Source: Epiperipatus broadwayi (lineage: Eukaryota; Onychophora; Udeonychophora; Euonychophora; Peripatidae). Taken from it: a stretch of DNA of 64,000 nt. The translations under genes and the position numbers were made by a program. Under the pieces are notes generated by a model that saw nothing but the letters and a program-made list of their open reading frames with translations, was not told the origin of the DNA and did not search any database. The DNA is taken from the NCBI GenBank assembly GCA_028023455.1, contig JAQFVV010000566.1:64001-128000 (forward strand), given 5' to 3'. This document shows, piece by piece, positions 22,173-35,069 of this stretch. Position 1 is the first letter of the stretch; every line of letters begins with the position of its first letter.

Positions 22173-24500
22173 ATAAATAATTAGTTGATGGGTAAAACTT
22201 CAGCACATTTATATAATTCAAATGTTTTCTAAGTTCAAAGGTTTCATCAAAATAATTCTTAATGTAATGTTTTGAAGTATTTGCAAAGATTTCAACTAAT
22301 ATGCGGCAACACCACCTCTTGATGTTATTTCATAACCTAATCAGCTTCAATATTAACAGAACAGATTTATGCAAAAAATCTTTTATTCTGTAAAAGAGAA
22401 ATTTGAATTTTCTTGATTGAATTTGAAGAGAAAATATATATTATCCTACTGTGAATATTCATCCAAAACCAAACTAAGATAGGATACTGATGTAGATCTA
22501 ATAATTTCTTGATATGTGCATTGATCCAAATAAGATATTTCAATTAAAATATCTTGCTGGAACATTTTTTCAGAGAATATATATATTTACATTTATTAAT
22601 ATTTTAGAATAATTATTTTTATTTAGCCATTGTGGAATTTTTAGCAAATTCTTATTTACAAGTTTCTCCAGTAGATTGTATGAAATTGCTGCAGTAACCA
22701 AAGTTGTGTATTGTCCACAAAACAAAAAATTGTTATAATGAAGAGATATAAACAGTAAACAATAAAAGTCCAAGGAGTGAACCATGAGAAACTACATTTA
22801 TCTATTAGAAGTAATAAATTTTAATAATAGTAAATAACTGTAGTATTATATTCCATGTAGGACATTGCACAACCTTCTTGTTGCTTCAGGAATTTTTGTT
22901 ATCTTAATTTTACTATATATTGCATCTGCTCTTTTTATTCCCAGAAATAAATGAATTATATATTGATCTGTCTCCATATTCCTGAGACTATTGTCTTTAC
23001 AAGTATCATTTTATTGCATCAATCATTGATATATCATGATTATGGTAGATTTCCCTAGTTTGGCTTTCTAATTAAATACTGTTATTGTTTGATTATTGTC
23101 TAAGCAAATACCCTGTATATATGGCATTACTGCAAAACTCTAGACCAATAGTACTTGAATATTATTTCTGTCCACATTATAACACCCTGAGAAGTATATT
23201 ATACATCACACTCTAGGTGCACTGCAGAAATGTGTAGCCAGACAAATTAATGTACTATTGTGCACTGAGCATTTGATATATGTATTGAATACAAGTTTAA
23301 AATAACGTGGTAGAATGTTTATGTCTCCTTTGAATATCAGACTTCATGAATTGTGTTTGGGTACTTACCAGTACACAATGTTTACTAAATTCGTTTTCTA
23401 TTCAAATATATGTATTTTTTAAATTTGGTATGTTAGAATGATTTAAAGCTATATATCAGGTAAGAAATAAAGTCGTTTTACAGTTGGATGGTTAAACCTA
23501 TATTTCAGAATTTTTTATTTTTTATTTATAAACAATGATTAGCTGTCATACAATTCTTTCACAAATAATAGTAAATAGAGAGTTAAAATTTAATGACTAA
23601 TTTTAGCAGAACTGTCCTCCTGTTTAACAATGAATTATGTATATTTTTCATTCTGAGTTTATTAATTGAATGATTTTTAAGTTAATTAATTTTAATGTTT
23701 TATTGCGTCAGTGTCCGTTTAAAGTTTAATTTACCTGAGGCAAGCAGTAATTGGTTTTTTTTATTGACTTTAGTTTATTTACCAGAATAGTTGTAGATTT
23801 TAGTGGTTTGATGTATTATTTAATGAGTATTGTCTTTTTTTTTTCGTAAACGTAAACTCATTTAATTTTTTAGAATTTTATATTGTATGTACCTGTTGGA
23901 AAAAAAAAAGCTAAGTTAAACCTAGGTTCAATTTCCATAAGCAATATAATGCTTATTTTACCATGTGATCAGTTCATTGAAACTCATATGATTAGCACAA
24001 ATTTGTCTTGGCTTTCTACTATCTAGTAAGAGTATCTAGATACCCATTGACTAACCAATAATTAGATCTATATCTGGATTGGCTATAAGTTAACTACCTG
24101 AAACAAATTATAGGAACATTCAATTGTGCTTAACTGCCTGTTAAAAATTCCGCCTACATCCCAAATCCTTTTTTTCTAAGTATGACAGATGGGTATGATC
24201 TTTAAATAGTATAACAGTTAATTTTAATAAGTGTTCTTTTGTTTTGTATTCTAAGAATTCTGAGGTTTTAATTTTTTATTTTATTTTATGCTTCTTTAAT
24301 CAAGCTACTGTCTTTATATAATCCGCTTTTTATTAATACTAATCATTTTAATTCAGATCACAAACAATTTTGCAATATGTCTTAAGTTTAAATGATATTG
24401 TTGATTAATTTAAATTTTTATTTATTAATATATCTTTTTACTTCATTGTTTGTTATTTCCTTTTATTATTATATTATATGCGTGATATAAATTTCTTTTA
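22173..24500. other. AT-rich sequence with no recognised feature
   Basis: No coding block or repeat copy recognised over this 2.3-kb stretch. Short open frames here look random. Confidence 0.45.
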
Positions 24501-24507
24501 CCATTTT

Positions 24508-24612
24508 GTCAAGCGTTGTTAGCCGAGAGGTCCGTGCAGCCGCCTTGCAAGTAAGTAGTTGGTTGCAGACGATTGTGGGTTCGCCTCCCGGCCGATGCTA
24601 TGACATATGGAA
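24508..24612 (+). repeat. tRNA-derived SINE (family 1), copy b
   Basis: The clearest full-length copy: GTCAAGCG lead, A box TAGCCGAGAGGT, B box GGGTTCGCCTCC, then CCGGCCGATGCTATGACATA and an A-rich tail running into an (ATT)n stretch. The overall shape resembles a tRNA with a long variable arm. Confidence 0.85.
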
Positions 24613-25014
24613 AAAAACAACAACTTGTATGAATTATTGTTATTATTATTATTATTATTTAGATATATGTCACACATGTAGCTATCTATTAGCATTTTGA
24701 TATCTAAATTTATTTCAGATTCTCTTTTGCTTGGATGTTTCTGACATTCAGTTATCACACTTGATAGTTTAAAAAATGTTTACTCTTCTGGCTTAAATAA
24801 ATTAACTTCACAAATTCTTAAAAATCATAAGTTTGCTTTTATATCTGTTTTAGTTTACTTAATTAATCTTTTTTTATTGTCAGCTGGTATATTTCTAGAA
24901 TGTTTAAAAGTTGATGTTATTACATCCGTTTTTTTTAAAAAAAGATGGGTCATTAACTTCAGCAATTAGACGCGTATTTCAATCATTTATATTATTTTTA
25001 TATTATGTGAGGTG

Positions 25015-25440
25015 ATAGTTAATGATAATATGATGTCATTTTTAAATGTACATAATTTAACACCATCACAGGATAAAGGTCTTAAGACAGCAGGTATTTA
25101 TTTGAATTTATCCCAAGCATTTGACTTTGTTAATCTTGCAGTTATTATACATTGTTTGTCTTCATATGGTTTTCAATGTCATTTGCATCCTGGTTAATAA
25201 ATTATCTAGACAGAAAACATGCTACTAAAATACTTGGTGTTATTAGTGATTTTAGATTCTTAATTTTGAAGTTCCATAAGAGTTTGTACTTGGCCCCATA
25301 TTATTTTTAATATATAAATATTTTTAGTTTATCTTTGAATTTAACCATTTATGATTTTGCTTATGATATAGCTCTGTCTTGTGATGCTGTTCTATATAGT
25401 ATTCTTAAACAAGTGATTAATAAAGATCTGGGTTAAGTAA
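25015..25440 (+). pseudogene. CR1/jockey-type LINE reverse transcriptase fragment
   Basis: The reading frame starting 25012 contains AGIYLNLSQAFDFVN, the fingers/palm block (A-x-x-L-D-L-S-K-A-F-D-x-V) of this LINE group, with the catalytic Asp of motif A. After a frameshift come WFINYLDRKHA, then a GVPQGSVLGPILF-like segment, and a decayed YADD box (FAYDIALSC near 25360). The order and spacing match a reverse transcriptase palm. Stops and frameshifts show it is dead. Confidence 0.6.
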
Positions 25441-25824
25441 GGGTTATTCTATTTTTTTTAATATATGAATATTTTACACATTCATTTAGTATCAATATTT
25501 GTAGTCAATATAAAGATCTTCCAATAGTATTTATATATGTGGTAATATTTTTGTTGATAACTATTGTTATTTAGATATTTTCATTGATTCAAGATCATTT
25601 TAGTTGAACCATATTGCTTACTTATCTTCTTGGTTATACAAAATTAATTACGTAACTAGTGAAATTCTTGCCTAGATCTATTTTAATGATTATATGTGTC
25701 TTGTTATCAAAGTATTTGGAATGATTGTACTGATTATATTCTAATCTCATTATGTTTTTTACAAAATTATAGCATGCATATTATTTTTAATAGGCCTACA
25801 TTGACTTCTGTGCATAAGTAATTT

Positions 25825-25900
25825 TTGTTTGTTGTCTGCTGCATTCCAAGTAGCTGGCCTGGGTTTGCTTCTTGGTCAATGCATTTGACATATGAAATAT
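25825..25900 (+). repeat. tRNA-derived SINE (family 1), degenerate copy
   Basis: CTGCTGCATTCCAAGTAG, CTGGGTTTGCTTCTTGGTC (B box region) and ATTTGACATATG line up in order with the clear SINE copies. The A box region has decayed. Confidence 0.5.
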
Positions 25901-26086
25901 ATATATATAGAAAATTATCATTTTTATATATCATTTTCATTTCTTATTGTCTCATATAATCTCAGTTGTAAATACCTGCTTTGCTAAGAATTTTCAATTG
26001 ACATTTGCAGATATTTACTTAGAAAATAGTCACACGCACTTAGTTACAATGGTCTCAGATTGTTTAATTATTTTGTTACTGATTAC

Positions 26087-26192
26087 TAGATGTTGACCAT
26101 TAATTTTCTTATATATTCATGAAACGTTTGAAAACTCAATAGATGTTGACCATTAATTTTCTTATATATTCAAGAAACGTTTGAAAACTTTG
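26087..26192 (+). repeat. tandem duplication, 53-bp unit
   Basis: Two almost identical head-to-tail copies starting TAGATGTTGACCATTAATTT at 26087 and 26140. They differ by one base in the shared part I compared. Confidence 0.85.
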
Positions 26193-27847
26193 ATTATTGC
26201 ACTATCTGTAATAATATTTTTTTATTATTATTGTTTTAACTTTTGTATGTATTGTAGTTGATTAATGCATATATATTTCTGGGTTTTTTTTTGGATATGT
26301 GCAACTAAATTTTATGTCTAATCCCTACATTTATAAGTTATTTTTAGTATTAATCTTTGTAAGTTGTTCTCTATGTGATTCTTTTTAGATGATTAATGTA
26401 CATACTTATCCTTTTTTTTTGTAATTAGTATAATGACTTTATGAATAACTCTTGACACAAATTACGTTTGTTTGAAATTATTCTCTTATATATTGTAATC
26501 TTCGAAAACGCAACTGCATCAAAGATAGATCGCCAAAGTGATCCCAAACAAGGGGGAGCACCATAATAACTATGGATTTGTGCATGTGAATGAGTCTTCT
26601 TATGGACAAAGTATACAACAATAAAAATATAAACAATAAAAATCTCAGATTCGTGGTTTATCTAAATCTATTCATTATAATAAATAATTACTTTGCTTAC
26701 ATTCAAAGGAGATAACAACTTAGGTTCTTTATACACAAGATAATTTTATTTTCTTGTCTTACTACTATAAACTTATAGCTCATTTTAAAATAAATAATAA
26801 AGTGAATTTGTAAATATTCAAATATCAGAATATTTTTAATAACCTTTGGATAGCAATAGAAAGTATTTTAAAATATTTAATGTTCTTATTTTATAAATAG
26901 TAATGTTAATATAACTAGTGGGTAAGTCGTATTGAAATATCTTAATGCATAATCTTGTACTAAGCAAAGTAAAACAACGCAGTGGGTAGAAAATACTTTT
27001 ATGCTACCCAGATGATAAAAAGCAAAATAATGTATTGTTTTAAATAATGCAAGTATTGGAAAAGTAGTTGGAATAAATAATTTTAATGTGACTTTATAAT
27101 ATACTCTTATGTTGAATATTATTTAATATAGCTTTGTTAATTTGATTTTCTGGATATATTGGTGTGATGATGGTTATAACAAAAACAAGTGTATGTAAAG
27201 AATAAAAATTTATTTACACTATAATCACAGATTTAATATTATAGTAACAATAAAATAAAGTAATAAACAATAGACATTACAGTAATTAATTACTACTGAA
27301 ATAAGCATTAAAATAACCTTAACTAAAATATCACTCGAGTAAATCATTGAATGAATATTTATATTTAAATTAAATTGCATTCAATAAATTCTCCCTTTCA
27401 TGTAAAGCAAACCAACTAAAGCTTATTCACGCAGAGTAGCAAGTATTTGTCTATACACAGGCTATTAAATGTAGCCAATAAAATAGCAGTACTCATTAAA
27501 TTTAATATCAGTGCATAATCAATTCCTAGATGTTGCTATTGGAGTTGAATATAAGACAAATATAAATCATACAGATTTTTCCTGTTCATGCATAAACGAG
27601 CAGGATATTAGAAGCTTGATACTATCAATAATTCCTTGTATCTTAAAATGATTTGAAATAGAGCTGAATCCTTTCATGCATGTGTATGCCTTAAATATGC
27701 TTATAAAAATATGCACTAATAAAATTTAATGGTGTAAATAATAAATTAACACCTGGTTATATGACCTCAAAGCGTCACATACAGACACCACTTAAATGAC
27801 ATTAAGATTTTAATAATACATTATAAAAATAAAATATTTAATTGAAA
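26193..27847. other. AT-rich sequence with no recognised feature
   Basis: No gene or repeat copy recognised. Confidence 0.45.
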
Positions 27848-28063
27848 CAGAGCAAAACTCTCCATACAGTATTGCCACCTGTGCTAAACAGAGTAATCAA
27901 TGGATGCCAGAAGGCTTGTGCATAAAATCCCTATCTAATGCCTTCTCATCCAATATCCCCAGACTAGTTTCTGGCTTGTGGTCTTCGTCACAAGCCTTCT
28001 GGCATCCATTGATTACTCTGTTTAGCACAGGTGGCAATACTGTATGGAGAGTTTTGCTCTGTT
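27848..28063. repeat. fold-back element (family 7), asymmetric head-to-head copies
   Basis: A practically perfect inverted repeat of about 72 bases (27848-27920 and 27989-28063; AGAGCAAAACTCTCCATACA at the left end) with a 68-base spacer. The left (minus-strand) copy begins upstream at a hammerhead-like motif in the spacer, while the right copy starts only at CACAAGCC. Thus the two copies have different 5' truncation points and identical 3' ends, as expected for two truncated retro-copies joined head to head. The sequence is the same as the outer arms of the element at 5.04-5.76 kb. Confidence 0.75.
27961..27991 (-). ncRNA. hammerhead-like motif, family 7, in the fold-back spacer
   Basis: Minus strand: GTGACGA in the CUGANGA position, stem II reduced, GCCA, GAAAC-TA-GTC, then TGGGGATATTGG. 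GAAA, the two-pair stem III and a GUC site are present. C3 is changed. Confidence 0.4.
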
Positions 28064-29657
28064 TATCAACAATTAATGTGCTAGTATAGGAAATGTGATC
28101 ATGTGGTGCTTAATGATTTATTTAATTGAAATTGATTTCTTCAAAAGTGAAGTTAGAGTAATAATTTATTACCTATTTTTCTTTTAAATATGTGTGTGTT
28201 TGGTTGAATCATGGTGGAGTTGATCATGAGATTTTAATTAAACAATGGACAATTAATATTGGGGTGGAGTTTTAAGTTAACTGATAGGTCTTTAACCTTT
28301 TTTTAAAATCAAGTCATTTAAAAGTAAATTTAACCTTGAGATTTGTCTAGACTTAATTAAAACAAAAATTAAATTTATTTAACAACTAACCGTAATTATT
28401 TAAAATAATTATAATTTAAATGTTCTCAAAAATTAGGACTTAACTAAATCATTTTAATATTAAGATAATACCAATTCATGAAATATATTACCTTTTAAAA
28501 TAATTAACAACTTTAAAGATAATTTATTTCAAACTTTCTTCTTTTAATAATACACACATGCACACACGCACATCAGACATACCAGGAAGTAATTAGAATT
28601 ATGAAATTTATTACAAACTATTAGTTATCACTTTAATAATGTCTTTTAAAATATAACAACTTTCTGTATTAAAATTTATTCAAAATATATTTCAAACTAT
28701 TTTTATTTAAATTTTTAACCTGTCAAACTTTAAGTTTAAATAGTTATCTAATGAACTGCTTAATGTTTTAGCAACTAAAATTTAAATATATTTTATCACA
28801 TATTTTAATAATATAACTTAAAATACATAAAAAATATTTCATACAAGTTTATAATAGTAATACTTATTCTAGTAAAAGAGTTATCTTTATTTAAATTTAA
28901 AAAAAAAAATTAAAGCACTATATTGAAAGTGGACTAAATATATGGTTATAATATATATTGTTTGTTTAATAAATAAATAAAATTATTATTTTGAATAAAT
29001 ATCTCTCTCTTTATTAATAATTTTTTTAAAATTTTTATTTACATTATAATGTTGATTTGTATAAGCCTCCTGAACATTTAAAAAAATAATATGTTATAAA
29101 TGTGTGTATGAGTTGAATGCTCTGAATCTGTAAGACCGTACAGTAAATAGTAAATTTATTGTCAACAAAACATGAGTTGTATTCACTATATATGGTATTT
29201 ACTGGAAGGGAGGGGGGCGTGTAGTAAAATATAATGAATATCATTCTTCCACCATGTGTGAAAGAAAGCAATCATAATCTCTTATAATCCATGCTGAAAA
29301 TTTATGTACTGACAAATATTTCATTTGAGTGTTTGCCAGTCACCTAGGTCTACTCAATGATCAATTTAAAATAGTAAAAAAAACAACTATTGGTAACAAA
29401 TCCACTTAAAATAAAAAAAATTTATGAGAAATATAACAATACTATTTGCTGAGTCAACTTTATTCTCCAAGCTTATTATATTAGCAATAACATTTCTTCT
29501 TCAAAATCTGGGATCTTCTATTATAATCTTGAATTATCTATGATTATTAGACGGATCGATCGAGTAAAATTCAGAAACGGATACTCATACATCTATTATA
29601 ATTTAGTCTGATGTCAATATTAACGAGTGTTCTGTCTAGCTTATTTAAAACAATAAA
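28064..29657. other. AT-rich sequence with no recognised feature
   Basis: Long A/T-dominated stretch. No coding or repeat signal beyond short CA and TA tracts. Confidence 0.45.
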
Positions 29658-29754
29658 TCTAATACTTCTGTTGTTATAAAATATAAATCACAATCTAACA
29701 ATACGACTATTGTATAAAACATTTGAATCGTTAAAATAATATAAACCACTGTTG

Positions 29755-29789
29755 TCAAGCTCTTTCAACTCATTTGAGTTCTTATCAAG
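29755..29789 (-). ncRNA. hammerhead-like motif, family 3, left arm
   Basis: Minus strand: CTTGATAA, stem II GAACTC/GAGTT with an AAAT loop, GAAA, then GAGCTTG where AG/CU forms stem III ahead of a UU site. Core reads UUGAUAA, that is U3 and A8 instead of C3 and G8. Confidence 0.45.
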
Positions 29790-29791
29790 GT

Positions 29792-29825
29792 CTTGATAAA
29801 GATTCAAATGAATTGAAAGTGCTTG
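29792..29825 (+). ncRNA. hammerhead-like motif, family 3, right arm
   Basis: CTTGATAA, A, stem II GATTC/GAATT with an AAAT loop, GAAA, GTGCTTG. Compared with the left arm both strands of stem II changed (ACTC to ATTC and GAGT to GAAT), so pairing is kept by a compensatory change. Confidence 0.5.
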
Positions 29826-30165
29826 GCAATAATGTTTTATATTATTTGAATGTTTCTTTGTTTTGTAAAATAGTCATATTGTCTAGATTATTTATATTTT
29901 ATGGCAATAATGGTACTGTTATAGAATGTGATTTATTCTAAATTTCATAACCTACCACCAGATGGAATTTGTGGAAGTAAAGGGAATGGAAAAATTAATC
30001 CATAAGAAATAAAATGCATATGTTTATTATTTAATTTACTGTGTAATCTTTTAACAGTCAAAATGATATAAGAAATTATCCATAAGAAATAAATAGATAG
30101 CAGTAAATGTATTAAATAAATGCAATAAAAAATTAATTGATAAAAAAATGTTTTTATGTATTTGT

Positions 30166-30274
30166 GTCAAGCGTTTTTAGCCGAGAGATCATTGCAGCTG
30201 CCGTATAAGCAAGTAGTTGGTTGCAGACGGTTGGGGGTTCGCCTCCCGGCCGATGCTATGACATATAAAAAAAA
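30166..30274 (+). repeat. tRNA-derived SINE (family 1), copy c
   Basis: GTCAAGCG lead, A box TAGCCGAGAGAT, B box GGGTTCGCCTCC, CCGATGCTATGACATAT and an A-run. Very similar to the copy at 24508. Confidence 0.85.
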
Positions 30275-32040
30275 GTTAGTCCTTAACAAATTAAATTACA
30301 ATGATAATAATACACTTTCATGTTAGTAATAATTTCATGTTCAGAATATATTTCTAATATCAGTCTAGAATATGATAATTTTTGATTTTTATTTTGTCTT
30401 AAAATTTTTCAATGTAAAGGTTCAATGGACTGGAAAAGTCTCTAGCCAAAAATGTTTGAGGGAAATTGTGTAAGAGATATCCCTCAATAGTTATCACAGC
30501 AGTAAATCATAAACTGTTCATTACTCATCTAAAAAAAGTCCTTTCATTATTTTGACATTAGTTATAAGAAAGTATTTGTTAATATTATAATTAGAATATA
30601 ATAAATTACATTTACCACAATGATTACTGTCATTCAAGTTGGTATTAATTTTATTGCAGTTATTTTTCAAAAATTTTTGTACAGATAATTACGTACATTT
30701 CATTATTTTTTCCGGTTAAACACCATGCAGAAGTAAATCTTGAAACTTAAGGTACATCACATATTATAACAGTACCAAATTATTTTCCAAATAAAATTTA
30801 TTATAGAACTTCAATAACAAAAAATCTAAATAAATATAATATTAAAATGTTTTGTTAATAATTTGGTGTTAGTAAAGTCATATAAATTATTGCCGTAGGT
30901 AATAATGTAAATCAGGTAGATGTAGAGTTGATATGTCAATCATTCTATATCACTTCATAGTGTGTTATCTTTGATAGCTTTCAAAATATTTCATTGTAGC
31001 TTAGCTTATTCCTGACTGATAGTTTCCAGTTTGCAATAATTTTAAACACTGAACATTGTTTTTTAATTGGTGAGTTTCACATTTTAGTGGTAAGCTGTCA
31101 ATAAGTTTTGATCATACAATGTTAGCAGCATTATTTATGAAGAACAAGTATCATTGGTTATAGTACACCTGTCTGTCAAATTTTTCTCATTATTGAATAT
31201 TCTCTTAGATATAATATTGATTAGATAGAGGGTATTGTGATTTCTAGCACCTTTCTTATTTATGGGAAGGGGGGGGCAGGTAGATTACATTGGGATAGTA
31301 AATCATTATATTTATTTATCACCAAAATACACAAAAATAAAGTAAGGAAAATATACAGGTATCATGTGATAAAAAATCATTACTGATTAAGCTCTTAGGA
31401 TCTGAAACTCTAAATATGGATTACTTTGTAATGTCTGATATGTTCTATTGTATAAATGTATAATGGGTTTTTACTAAATAGCCCATAGAGAAACAATCCA
31501 TCCTTGTTTTATTCTCTATCTAAAGTTAGCTACATACTCAATTACTAAAAACCCATTAATTACAAACAGGAGTCAGAATACAAGAGTCCACAATGTGAAT
31601 ACTTATATGCACAAATTGTGGACAGATCATAGATTAGTATACTTCAAGATTAAAATAATTACAATAGAAATTTAAATCATTAGGACTGTCATATTACTGA
31701 AGCATGGAATTTTCTTAAGGAATGTCTTCTGGTTGTGAGTAAATCTATGCATCAGTTTATTAAAATGAAGAATCATAGTGGTTTTTTTGGGAAATGATTT
31801 TATTATTAGTGATTCAATTAAAAGGCAGAAGCTCAATGACTAACAAGAAAATTTTAAAATGATTGGTGAATTAAAATTAGATATGGACATTTGCTGATCA
31901 TGATCATTCTAAATATTTTTGGTGCACTGATACCAACATATGGATCTGGGAAATGAGCTCACAATCCTATTAAAACTAGGAATAATACTCTTATATAATG
32001 ACAATGATATTTTGAACAGGTGGAAGAAATATTTGATCAT
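30275..32040. other. AT-rich sequence with no recognised feature
   Basis: No coding block found. The right part may contain the decayed upstream half of the LINE that is recognisable from 32.05 kb. Confidence 0.4.
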
Positions 32041-32049
32041 CGTTTGAGT

Positions 32050-33400
32050 AATGATACAGGGGTTGAGATGATATTTTTTAATGATATAACCATTTTATCT
32101 TATTTAAATTTGGAAAGGCACCCAGTCCAGTGAAGTCAAAACAGCTCTTTGAAATTTTAAAAATGAAATGGTTGCACTTCCTGATGGAATACCTGGAAAG
32201 GATTTAAAATACGGTAGTAATATGTTATCTTAAGAAAGATTGGAATTTTAAATGAATAGCCCATGAAGTTGTGCTACCCAATCTTAGGGATACTTTTGTT
32301 GTGACAATTTTTAAAAGCAAGGATAGATAAGATTGCAATAATTAATGTGGAATATCATTATTATCCACTACAGCAAATGTACTTTCGGGAATTTTTGTAG
32401 AATTGGTTGCTTTCAGTTATAGATGAATTGTTGCCACAGTGTCAAGCAAATGCAAGAAAAATGTTGAAAGGTGTCATTTTTATATTCCTATTATTGACTT
32501 GGTTAAGGCATTTGATTTAGTTAATAGGATAGGTCTATGTCATTGTTTGAAATTAGTTATTCACCAACATTTACTCATATTGCAGGGCTTCTATTTGCCA
32601 GAATGGGAGGAAATGTTATTACTACACATGGAAAATCTGAGGCATTTGAAATAAAAACTGGTGTTGAACAAGGATATATACTTCCAACATTATTTTCAAT
32701 TTTTATAACAATGGTCTTTGGAAATGTTTTTGGATAGCCTAATTGAACAGGGATCAATATAAATACAGATTTGATGATAGAATTTTTTATTTGAATCAAA
32801 TAAAAATAACTTTTTTTCTTGGTTTCTGTATTTAAAGCATATTAGTCGTTGAAAATCATTTGTAACTTTTACTTGGGTGGTTATCAGTTTGATAATTAAA
32901 ACCAGTTTGAATAACTTGATCATTTTATAAGTAGAAAAGTGAACTTAGATGTATGTGCTGTTGCTGCTTTTAATGGATTAAAAGATAGAATATTTCCTCA
33001 TTAGAAAATAACTACTGCAACTAAGTTAGCTGTATATAAAGTTATTTTATCTAATTTATTGTATGAATGTGGAATTTGGACACCTTATTGTCATAATATA
33101 AATGCATTAGAAAAGTTTCATTTAAGGATGTTGTGTAAAATTTAAAAACAAAAAAACAAAACACAATGACATGATCATAAAACCAATAAATGTGTTTTTT
33201 AGCTTTCTGGATGTGATATTATTGAGTACACTATTGTGGAATCCTACCTCTATTGGATTGGACATGTAAAATGAATGAACAATGGAAGACTTCCAAAACT
33301 GGTGTCTTGTGGTAGACTTGAGCATGGTTTTTATGGAGGAGGTAGACCCTTCTACCATATAAGGATTATCTCAATGATATAATAAGAAGACCAATGTCAA
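32050..33400 (+). pseudogene. decayed LINE reverse transcriptase and C-terminal region
   Basis: Fragments in several frames keep the order of a non-LTR reverse transcriptase. They are IIDLVKAFDLVN (motif A Asp) at about 32480-32530, GVEQGYILPTLFSIFI (motif B region) at 32660-32710, a C-terminal LISNLLYECGIWT-like piece near 33045-33085, then YWIGHV and NGRLPKLVSCGRLEHG near 33245-33325. The last blocks are typical of LINE C-termini after the polymerase. Many stops and frameshifts mark an old copy. The fold-back at 33437 follows directly. Confidence 0.65.
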
Positions 33401-33436
33401 TTATGGCAGAGGATAGAATAACTTAATATTTGAACT

Positions 33437-33625
33437 CAGATTTTCAAGCACCCTTCAACTATCCACACTATCTCATACAACTGATACACATGACCACACA
33501 CATGTAGAAAGGATAAATAATCACTAATATACGCATTTCATGCTAAACCAGCTCTCATGTGTGGTCATGTGTATCAGTTGTATGAGATAGTGTGGATAGT
33601 TGAAGGGTGGTGAAAATCTGAGTTC
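33437..33625. repeat. fold-back element (family 6), asymmetric head-to-head copies
   Basis: Arms of about 63 bases match almost perfectly (ATCCACACTATCTCATACAA on the left, its inverse on the right). As in the 27848 element, only the left, minus-strand copy extends upstream to a hammerhead-like motif (33533-33557). The right copy starts later, at CATGTGTGG. Downstream of the right copy comes GAGTTCAAATCCCC, which looks like a pol III B box. The same arm sequence occurs singly at 38085-38150. Confidence 0.7.
33533..33557 (-). ncRNA. hammerhead-like motif, family 6, in fold-back
   Basis: Minus strand: ATGAGA in place of CTGANGA (5' part lost at the junction), stem II GCTG/TAGC with a GTT loop, AT, GAAA, TGCG. 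The 5' box is incomplete, so it cannot be active as it stands. Confidence 0.4.
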
Positions 33626-35069
33626 AAATCCCCTATACTTACAGTTAAGCTCCCAGGTTTGTGAAGAGTGCCTGGTTTTCAAATAAACTTAGTATTGAAA
33701 TATTTCACAAAGAAGAATGTGTTGTGGAAGAAATTAAAATTCAACATCCAGAAAAATTGTCTAGTATGTTCTATTTGTGCATGTATTTGTGTTTCCAGAT
33801 GGTTTATATATTCATCATAAAACTTATTTCTAGAGGGGTTTTTTTTCCTTCTCCTTTTTTTTTAATTTGGAGTAGGAATGACTATTTATTATTATTCTTA
33901 GAGTATTCTAAGTTCGATGGAAATTTTCTCCACTTTGTGTTACAATCATAAGATATCACATTACTAAATTACTTACTGTGTATAGATCTTTATTTGCTTG
34001 CCTGCGTTTTAGCGCATTTAGACGTATTACTTGTTTAATTGGGAAGTCTATAGTTTTGTTATTCTCACTCTGTATATATAGATCTGATTGTGAATATATG
34101 CATACTAAAATATCAAGACCAGATCATAATTAAATCAGATTATACTTCTGATTTGGGGAGTCAAGCGTTTAAGTTTCACTTGATGTTTGGTTGTTGTTTT
34201 TTTTTTTAAATATATATCTAATGAGAGAGAGTGGTCTGAAATTTTTACATTGGTGGATAATTGCCATGCAGTAGATTTTTTTAATATGTTGTATAATCTG
34301 ATAGATCTGAGATGAGGATGATTAAATATATATATTTAAGAAGATTACAGTTTTCCATTAAAAACTATTTTCTTCAATTTTTATCAAAAAGACAAATTTT
34401 GCGCTCATCTATATTTTTCATATAAAATTTGTGGACGAAATTCTATACAAATTGATTACAAACCAAGTGCGTAAAGTAATATTATCTTTGCTTTCAAATA
34501 ATAACTTTTAGAATAATATCATTTTCATTAAACTGACCTTTAAATATCAACGTTGTATTAAATCGGATTAATCGGTTTTACCAAGATATTTTACCAGGCG
34601 ATCGTCAAATCAATAATTGAAATGATGAATATTTATAAACATACACAACATTCATAAAAGATATTTAGTTTGTTTTACGTATTCAGTTTTTAAAAATGAG
34701 GGAATCTGACAGGTGTTTTTTTGATCGCTAGAATAACTCATTTGCGCTTAATTGCTCGGGGATGTCTTTTATCTCCGGAGGGATTGTCGTATTTTAAGAT
34801 AATGATTTTATAACAAAAAGCTTTTGAAATTGTAATTTTCTAAGATGGAGGTTGAGTTTAATATATTTTAAATATAATATTCGTCGTTGATATAGACGAA
34901 TTTGAAAAGGTTATATCTGCTAATGAAAAATTCTACTGCGGATCACATTAGGCAAGCCTTTAAGCAATGAAAACAGACGTATGTTGGAGTTATATCAGAT
35001 AACTAAAAATGAGAACCTTTTTTTTCCTGATATATATAAATAGAATTTGAGATAGAAAAATATCGATTT
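33626..35069. other. AT-rich sequence with no recognised feature
   Basis: A 96-codon open frame at 33661-33951 starts beside the fold-back and has hydrophobic stretches, but no family features. I do not treat it as a gene. Confidence 0.4.

Larger units (their letters stand above)
29658..29925. repeat. fold-back element with outward hammerhead-like motifs (family 3)
   Basis: An imperfect palindrome of about 268 bases centred at 29790. The two hammerhead-like motifs sit back to back at the centre, and the arms continue outward through TTTATATTAT, CAATA and ATTTATATTTTAT landmarks. The copies therefore begin almost exactly at the motif, again a head-to-head pair of 5'-truncated 3' ends. Confidence 0.65.

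Noticed and set aside
33661-33951. 96-codon frame beside the 33.4-kb fold-back
   Set aside because: No recognisable domain, poor context, and begins in repeat-derived sequence.
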